A DNA stretch of 64,000 bases from Imbricaverruca yamaguchii (lineage: Eukaryota > Arthropoda > Thecostraca > Neoverrucidae). The position numbers and the translations under genes are program-made. Each line of letters begins with the position of its first letter. Position 1 is the first letter of the stretch. Below, in pieces: positions 57,065 through 64,000 of the stretch. The notes beneath the pieces are model-generated. The model made no database searches and had not been told where the DNA came from. It saw only the letters and a list, made by a program, of their open reading frames with translations. The stretch lies in the NCBI GenBank assembly GCA_034440575.1, contig JAOTOL010001210.1, positions 1 to 64,000 of the forward strand. Reading direction: 5' to 3'.

Positions 57065-58420
57065 ATGTTTTAGACGTTATGAGCGGGCATATTATTGGCG
57101 ACACCGCTCTGTTGGTGAGTCTCTGAAGGAACACCTCGAGAACGTGCTTGCTATGATTCATGCCATATTGGAATTTCTACATCATGAGCAAGTAATTTCG
57201 AATTGTCAAATTTTGACAATACTTAAACAGCGTCTCTTATGGCATGTACATCGTTCAATTATCAAGCAATTTCACCTATCACTTTGTCCAGAAAATGAAC
57301 TGGGAGAAACCGGCTACTCAACTTCTTGTAATACAAATCCGTCATACACATTCCACATTCTGGATGATGTGCTGACAGCTTCCAATATTCTTAGCTAACC
57401 GAAAATGGAATGCGCTGCATTCTGATATATTTAAATGATTTCATGAATTCTGAACCATGCCATATTTACATTTCATTCCAGAAATAGTATCAATTATCAC
57501 CATGCATTCATGTAGAATGCACGGTGAATGTTCTACATTAGCTAATTAATTTCCAACTGTCTGAAATAAACCGACATATAATCAGCAGAGTTCTGGTGCA
57601 ATGTTGGTCTACTTTTTTCTCAAATAGATATTTCATTCTGTCACTTTTCACTTTAAATTTGACGTCAGCATTTTGACAAGAAGCTTGCAGGCATTATTTA
57701 TATTTTGTCATGGCTCGATGCGCGCCAAGCACCGATCTTTGCTTCCCAGAGTATCCGTAGAGTCGCCAGGCAGCGGTACGAGAACGATAAAGCTCTTGCC
57801 TTAATCGATGCCAAGCCAAATCGGCTCTGCCACGGCAAAATTGTGCAGGGAAAAATTCACGGTTGTAGTTACGTTTTTCATTCAACGACCATGAGCGTAA
57901 TGTCCCTAAACAACATCGAGGGATCCTGTGGGCCTCAACTCCAATGTGACGTAAAACATGGCCGCCACATCTCTTAGCATCTCAAATATGAAAACCTGCC
58001 TCCAACTTTGGCATTGGGTCCCATTAACGTTCACGGAATGGCTTCCCGCCCAGCCATATTATCAATGGCGGACGGTCGGCGCCGGACCGATGACGCATAC
58101 TAATTGTGGATGAACACCAGAATATAGTTACAGAAGTCAACTAGCAAAGTCACAATACTTTCAATATATCAGTGCAAGTGGCACTGAAGTTGACATCCGA
58201 AAGCAAACCAACTTTACTAAATTCGCTTCGCATCATATTTTAATGAGTGTAGGTCTCATAAATTGCACTATATTCTTCGCGCACATACTAGTGAGCATCC
58301 AGGCGCGCTTGATGCGGAGGCGTATTTCAGAGATCTTCAATGCTATCGGGAACCCAACTGCTTTTTCCTTAGCTGGAGATCCCCGATGCTCGCATTATCA
58401 TTGTGTCTACCGCCCAAAGC
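57065..58420. repeat. Unknown dispersed repeat, copy 2 (without the satellite)
   Basis: Corresponds to 23505-25640 with the same order of landmarks. Where copy 1 has the GGGACGGGTCG satellite, copy 2 has only a short GC-rich stretch (GGCGGACGGTCGGCGCCGG, about 58067-58085). That stretch may be the seed from which the satellite grew, or what remains after contraction. A 161-codon open frame at 56913-57398 overlaps its start but is not open in copy 1, so it is probably not a gene. Confidence 0.75.
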
Positions 58421-60450
58421 ATAGAGTACCTCGCAAAACTAATATGCTCATGATACTGGAGTCGAAAATAAGTCCGCACAGGATAATTTGCCATCCGGGG
58501 CTTCGTACACTGTGACATTTAAAAAAGAATAATAACAAATTATTCCAGGATAACACATGTCATCCATATCAATTGTTTGCTGCTTGCAGCGACATTCCAT
58601 CTCTCCGTTTCTACATTGTCAGAGCACCCTTCAACAAACATCAGATATTGCACCTACACATTTATAGTTTGAGAACATCCAGCGCATATGGAGCCAAACT
58701 TTTCCGGTTTTGTGCATAGCCACCCCAAAACAACAACATGCACGATGTGGCGCGACAAGATATTGTGTGAAACACTGCACATTACGTCCCACTGGAGAAC
58801 AGTGATTTGTCATGTGATGCAATTGTTGCATGGTACAGGCGTAACGAATGTCGTTGATGATGCCAGAGTGGCGATATGCTGTTGTAAATGTTTTGTTCTA
58901 GTGTGTCGATGGTGTTGACATCAGGGTAGTGTATGGAATTGAAGTGAGGAGAGTCCATCGCGATGTGTGTGTGTGTGCGTTTTTTTTTTGGCTAGGTCAG
59001 TGGTTTCCAATTCAAATTGATTCCACGACTTTGGTTTCTGGCACATCCGTCATGTTTGAAAACAATTTCAGTTGAGACGAACGCAGATGTTACCATACTG
59101 TTTGAGTGGTATGCAATGTTATGATCATCAAGTGGTGCGTTTTTATTGTGTTACTCACTTCCCATGTTTTCATTCAATCTTTCCCTGATGTGGCGCTAGA
59201 TTCTCCTATGTATCTGGTAGTATGGTACTCTTGTGAACACATCTTACATTGAGCTTGGTCCACAACATCTTTTTGTGCCAACAGCCTGCCAGACCAGCGT
59301 TGCGTGAGCTGCATTTCCTTTGTCCAGCCAGGCATCAAGGTGGACACAGGACAGACCTAGTTAGAATGCTTTTTATAGCTGTGCTATTCTTCCAAGCTAT
59401 TCCGATAGGCGGTCCTGGTTCCGACAAGTCCGGTAGACATATGGGAGCAGCCATGATTAGGATGTCAAAAACATTCAAAAGAGGGGTCCGAAGTTTACTT
59501 CGTTACAGAATGGATTCGCTGTCTTGTATTAATATGCATCTTTTTTCCAAAAAGGAAAATAACGGCTGAAAGCGGATTTTTGTGTTTCCTAGTGAGTGAT
59601 GTATTATGTATTCTGGCTCGTCTACGTTACATTTATTTTCGAATAATCTGCTCCACTTAGGAAATAATTCGAATCGCCTTTCCAAATAGCGTGTTTGAAT
59701 GCAGCAAATGCAGGGCCAGTGGGCTTAATGCTTATTTGGTCGTAGCTAACAATGTCATGCATGGTCCACATGAACTGATGAGAAGGATGTGCTAAAATAT
59801 GTAGCTACACCTGTATTGTTAATAAGGATAACGGTGAAGCCACTAAGCCACGAAATACTAACCATGGTTACTACTTCCCATCACTGTCACATCTGGGCCA
59901 ACAGTAAAATACAGAGTTTCAATCAAGAGCCGAGAACTGGTTGCAAACATTCACGTTCATTAAGGAAAACGACCAACTCTCAAATAGGAAGGGTAGGACA
60001 CCAACGTCCTGACAATGAATCGTCAGAACATGCTCATTTGGATCGAAGTTGACCGCCGGCGGACACCTAACACGTCATACTTAAGTGAGAATCACCGAGC
60101 CCCTCTATTTTCCTTAATGAGCGGGCACGCGAGGTGTGTGCATACCCCACTGCCACATTTGCCGCACTCCTCACTCCAGTTGAATATGTGTGGCTAGTTT
60201 TCACCATCAGCGTCATTTGTATGATTCCCTTCCCATAATTACATAGGTCTGTGTTATTCTTCAAGAAAATAATTTCGCGTAATACTGTCCTTCAGTTGTG
60301 ATCAAAGCAAAAGATTCAAGAGCGTCTATATTCAGTGAGGGTATTCATCCCGCCTCGGAGAAAATTGGATTGACCGTTTCCCTCTCGGAAGGGAGGGAAT
60401 CGGAAGGGAGAAAATTGACCGTTTCCCTCTCCCTGGATTCGCTAACCTAG
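58421..60450. other. Intergenic, no gene recognised
   Basis: Unique AT-rich DNA with a (GT)-rich and T-rich patch at 58961-58989. No coding family visible. Confidence 0.35.
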
Positions 60451-60454
60451 GCGC

Positions 60455-60945
60455 ACGGGCCGGCATCCACCGTCTGTCAGCCAGCGCCGACCACAGGCGG
60501 CCGCGCGGGCCGGCCTCTGGCGCCGCGGTCAGACGTCCAACCAGGCCCTGTGAAGGGGTGATACTCGACCCCGCTGTCAGCCAGCGCCGACCATCAGCGG
60601 CCGCGCGCGGGCCGGCCTCTGCCGCCAACCTCACTTTGTCAGGTAGCGCCGACCGTGGGCGGCCGCGCGTGGGCCGGCCTCTGCCGCCAACCTCACTTTG
60701 TCAGGTAGCGCCGACCATGGGCGGCCGCGCGCGGACCGGCCTCTGCCGCCAACCTCACTTTGTCAGGTAGCGCCGACCATGGGCGGCCGCGCGTGGGCCG
60801 GCCTCTGCCGCCAACCTCACTTTGTCAGGTAGCGCCGACCATGGGCGGCCGCGCGCGGACCGGCCTCTGCCGCCAACCTCACTTTGTCAAGTAGCGCCGA
60901 CCATGGGCGGCCGCGCGCGGACCGGCCTCTGCCGCCGCCCACTGG
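60455..60945. repeat. 62-bp minisatellite containing NotI-like GCGGCCGC
   Basis: Units read CGCCGACCATGGGCGGCCGC, GCGCGGACCGGCCTCTGCCG, CCAACCTCACTTTGTCAGGTAG and repeat about every 62 bp, starting near 60646, 60708, 60770, 60832 and 60893. Two more diverged units precede them. Alternating GTGGGCC and GCGGACC variants suggest that some units were duplicated in pairs (124 bp). Confidence 0.93.
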
Positions 60946-61785
60946 TCTCTGTCCAGTCGATACACAGGGCTGGCAGTAGCTCACCAGCCGTCGCCAGTGG
61001 TCGCCATTAGTTATCGCCTAACTGACTGGGTTCGGGTAGCTATCACCCAGTCTAGATGTCGTGGGCCAAACCCCGACTTCCCCACATTGTGCAGAAACAC
61101 GTGTGAATTATGGATTCACGGGATCAATCATCCTGATCCATTACAACATCTTAACACCCTCATTCTATTTCGAAATAGTCGCTGTTTGAACACACAGGCA
61201 ATATATCCTGGCCGTTGCCGACCAAAACATGATATGTCGATTGCTTTGGGTGGAACTGTCTGGAAATTCGGCCAAGTCGTTGCTTAAGTGAATTGTTTTA
61301 TATGCGATAAATAAATATATTGTTATTAATTGTTAAATAAATTGTTCTAGAAATAGGAAAAAAATATATCTCTATGAACAATAGACGAATTGTCTCCGTT
61401 ATCCAAAGCAGCTTTTTAAAAAAGAATCCAGTAGTTGCAGTTCCTACGCCTTTGCCGATTGCTAGCAGGCTCCCCACGGGGAGGGAGTGCATTGCATGCA
61501 GTGTTTCGATATATACCGCAACGGGACTGAAGGTTGCCTGGAAAAGGTACCTTTTATAAGTGTCGTGATGTTCTCCCTACATCCCAAGAAAAAACCGACG
61601 GCAGGGCTCCGCGACTTCCCGGAATCGGACCTGCACCAAGAGCGATGACAGCAGCAAATACCCTGGTAACAATGCTGCTTTTCACCCTCACAGGTCCAGT
61701 TTTCAACCACCCAGTGAAGCGTATTTGTTTATTCGTACTGCATGGTAAAATGACGCGGCTCATTACGAACACATGGGGACGAGTA
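60946..61785. other. No gene recognised
   Basis: Unique sequence. ACCCCGACTTCCCCACATTGTG at 61072-61093 resembles the possible LTR end at 37.13 kb (CCCGACTTCTCCACAATGGTG), a weak hint of a shared LTR family. Confidence 0.35.
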
Positions 61786-61945
61786 TCCTAGGGGTAAGTT
61801 GCTCGTCTCACAATCGAAAGGTTGTGCGTTCGAGTCTCACCCGTCACTACTCTTCGCCCGCGACCAATCGGCGTGAGAGGTTGGCGACGCTACATGACTC
61901 AACGGTCGATGTGTCGTAAAAACCAATAACCAACCATTACGAACA
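61786..61945 (+). mobile_element. Candidate tRNA-derived SINE, third type
   Basis: An A-box-like region (GTATCCTAGGGGTAAGTTGC) is followed about 40 bp later by a good B box (GCGTTCGAGTCTC). The element then reads GGCGTGAGAGGTTGGCGACG and ends in AAAACCAATAACCAACCA. Head plus unrelated body plus a simple tail fits a SINE better than a tRNA gene. Confidence 0.6.
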
Positions 61946-61999
61946 CATGCCTACATGCATAGAAAGGAGGGCACCATTAACCATCATATATTTGTATCT

Positions 62000-62043
62000 A
62001 CGCACACACACACACACACGCACGCACACACACACGTATACAT

Positions 62044-62107
<64 letters not shown>
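62000..62107. repeat. (CA)n followed by (TA)n
   Basis: CACACA words with some CG steps lead to a TA run of about 50 bp. Confidence 0.95.
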
Positions 62108-62109
<2 letters not shown>

Positions 62110-62124
62110 TTAAATACTTACCGC

Positions 62125-62560
62125 TAGGCCAGGCCCTAGGATTTCCAAGCGTCTGCCAGATGACTTTTCCATCTACTCCGCTGAAGCACTGGCCATTCTG
62201 GCCGCGATCTCCACTCTCATGAGGCGCAAAACTAAGAACGCAGTAATTTGCTCAGATTCTAAATATGTCTTTCAGCTATTTAGCAACACCCACGGCGGTG
62301 CACATCCAGTGGTTGATATAATCCATCGTATTCCATGACTTAAAACTTCATTTCTCTGGATACGGGCCACGCAAATATCCCGCGAAGATGCAGCTCGGCT
62401 CACAAAGCGATTTCGAAGCCATCGGACGTAGATTATTTACTTCGCAATTCACAACGTAAAACAGCCATCCAGAGGTATAGCGGACGTATATGAGTCGAAT
62501 TGTCCAACACCAAACTAACCTCTCTGGGGCCCTGCGTGACATGCTTAGACTAACCCACTA
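62125..62560 (+). mobile_element. LINE RNase H fragment (Jockey/I group)
   Basis: In the frame starting near 62150 the plus strand reads RLPDDFSIYSAEALAILAAI and then KNAVICSDSKYVFQLFSNTH, the conserved E and D blocks of the RNase H domain of Jockey/I-type LINEs. LWIRATQISREDAARLTKRF, a decayed form of the WIxGHxxIxGNExAD block, follows at about 62355-62412. The domain carries E and the second D of the active site. Stops and a missing upstream RT show a fragment. It begins directly after the (TA)n tract. Confidence 0.75.
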
Positions 62561-62962
62561 CTAACAACTAACACTCAACGGCCAGCGTGAGACAGCGTGG
62601 ACAATCACCGCCTTGTCCGCACGGTAAAGACACCACGGTATTCTTGGACAAGAGCAGATAAATTCCGGCGCCGTGGCAAAATCAGCTTCTCGTCAGTCTC
62701 AAAATTTCCCTCCCTACCCCAGCTACAAATTATTTTGCGGAGAAGCAAAATAAAAACACCACTTAGACACCCGGGATATGTCCCCCGTCCAGGCTCCGCC
62801 TTCAGCACCTTAACGTGACACATGTTGTAACGTAAAACTCCCGTAGCGTAAATACGCAGTTGCCTCTTGGCTTTGCTTGCAAAACACACTCACCTTAAAT
62901 GCGATGCAAATGACCTTTCATGGTCCGGCACGCCTCCAAACCATATACATCTGTCCACACTC
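62561..62962. other. No feature recognised (possible LINE 3' continuation)
   Basis: No motif visible beyond the RNase H fragment; short ORFs on both strands. Confidence 0.35.
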
Positions 62963-62985
62963 ACACACACACACAAACACAACCA

Positions 62986-63026
<41 letters not shown>

Positions 63027-63182
63027 CAACGCACAGAAACACGCACACAACACGGACACAAACACGCACACAACATGCACACAAACACACACACAAACAC
63101 GCACACAACACGCACACAAACACGCACACAAACTCGCACACACGCACGCACGCATGCACGCACGGACACACAATCGCACACG

Positions 63183-63227
<45 letters not shown>

Positions 63228-63259
63228 ATACGCACGCACACAAACACACAAACCACACT

Positions 63260-63327
<68 letters not shown>
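62963..63327. repeat. Long (CA)n/(CACG)n and (TA)n compound microsatellite
   Basis: About 290 bp of CA dinucleotides with CG interruptions (ACACGCACACAA type) are followed by about 60 bp of TA. Several ORFs of His/Thr or Cys/Val repeats run through both strands and are not genes. Confidence 0.95.
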
Positions 63328-63330
<3 letters not shown>

Positions 63331-64000
63331 GTCCCCGTGCATGGTTTCCACCAGGACAAAACACTGATGCGAAAATGTAGCGTTCTAACAACTATTCGCT
63401 TCATGCAATGTCCATAGTTGAAATCTCAACGTAAAGACAACAAAATAGAGAGAGGCTTATGTCTCCTCGACCACAATGGAGCGCATGCTTGAACATATTT
63501 GCACCTAATAATGCAAATATGCATAGGCATACCCGCACTCGCGACTGCGATTATGATTACCCCAGACGTATTTGCAGCCTGTAATGAAAATACACGCTGA
63601 CATACTTCGTGAGCGAAAATACGCCCATGCATATTCGCAATTGCGAGCGATCACGCATCAACATTATACTTGGGTGGTTCAGAAATATCCTTGTGCTACA
63701 CAGCAAGCCATATATTTCAAAATGCCCCGCCCCCTCTACCGAGCAACCACTATGACCTTTGCTCCAGCAGCAAATGTGCATAGCGTTACAAAGAAGAAGT
63801 AGGCCGTGTTCGCCATGCCTGGTTAGCACAAGATTGGCAAGTATGGCGCTGTTATGCAGGTGTGTAGCATATCCGATGCAGCGCCATTGGTCGTCACCAT
63901 ACATCATCATGCGCCACAATCGTGTCGACGCATCACCGTCCCATATGGCGAGTGCCTGAACTACCTCTGATTATGCAGCTTTGACACATGTCCGGGTAGC
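63328..64000. other. Window end, no gene recognised
   Basis: Unique sequence; overlapping short ORFs on both strands have no recognised motif. Confidence 0.35.

Noticed and set aside
56913..57398. 161-codon ORF at the start of dispersed repeat copy 2
   Set aside because: The homologous part of copy 1 (from about 23505) is not open, so the frame is not conserved.
62867..63417. His/Thr- and Cys/Val-repeat ORFs
   Set aside because: They are (CA)n and (TA)n microsatellites read in open frames.

Overview
The window looks like animal, probably arthropod, nuclear DNA. It is gene-poor and crowded with transposable elements and tandem repeats. Pointers are scattered (CCTAA)n motifs that match the arthropod telomere repeat, CR1-like, Jockey-like and Penelope-like retroelement fragments, tRNA-derived SINEs, long (TA)n tracts, and two isolated CpG-rich coding blocks that look like exons of spliced genes. 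There are no operons, ribosome binding sites, rRNA genes or CRISPR arrays. I cannot name the species; a crustacean or chelicerate would fit.

Region by region. 0.4-6.5 kb holds three copies of one CR1-like LINE: a nearly intact one on the minus strand with an open frame of 851 codons, a decayed plus-strand copy, and a decayed minus-strand copy. The last two face each other tail to tail. An arthropod telomere-like (CCTAA) stretch and a foldback repeat lie between the first two. 7.1-8.3 kb carries tRNA-SINE pieces and a Ty3/gypsy scrap. 8.5-9.2 kb is a GC-rich putative terminal exon. 10.47-11.12 kb is a complete hAT-type MITE with 16-bp inverted ends and an 8-bp target duplication. 12.5-13.7 kb is a decayed Jockey/I-type LINE with RT and RNase H remains. 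18.0-18.7 kb is a 14-bp satellite inside a larger inverted arrangement. 23.5-25.6 kb and 57.1-58.4 kb are two copies of one unknown long dispersed repeat; only the first contains an ~850-bp GC-rich satellite. 26.1-26.6 kb is a minisatellite. 29.43-32.43 kb is a ~3.0 kb DNA transposon with ~45-bp inverted ends and a broken gene of a widespread but, as far as I know, poorly described protein family. 32.5-33.5 kb is A-rich and probably a sequencing or assembly artefact. 36.2-36.6 kb is a minisatellite. 37.7-38.35 kb is a second GC-rich exon encoding a single-pass membrane segment. 45.6-46.8 kb and 56.3-56.9 kb are CR1-like fragments. 49.8-50.8 kb holds two GC-rich minisatellites. 54.0-55.95 kb is a Penelope-like element with RT, a GIY-YIG-like endonuclease remnant and a hammerhead-like motif at its 3' end. 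60.45-60.95 kb is a 62-bp minisatellite. 62.1-62.6 kb is an RNase H fragment of a LINE, followed by long (CA)n/(TA)n tracts.

No host gene is recognisable by family. The two exon candidates are supported only by composition, codon-scale openness and motifs. Nearly everything else that translates is retroelement or transposon debris. The most interesting items are the ~3 kb inverted-repeat transposon with its unusual protein family, the Penelope-like element with its putative ribozyme, the paired dispersed repeat with a copy-specific satellite, the hAT MITE, and in-length replacement of LINE codons by A runs, which bears on assembly quality.
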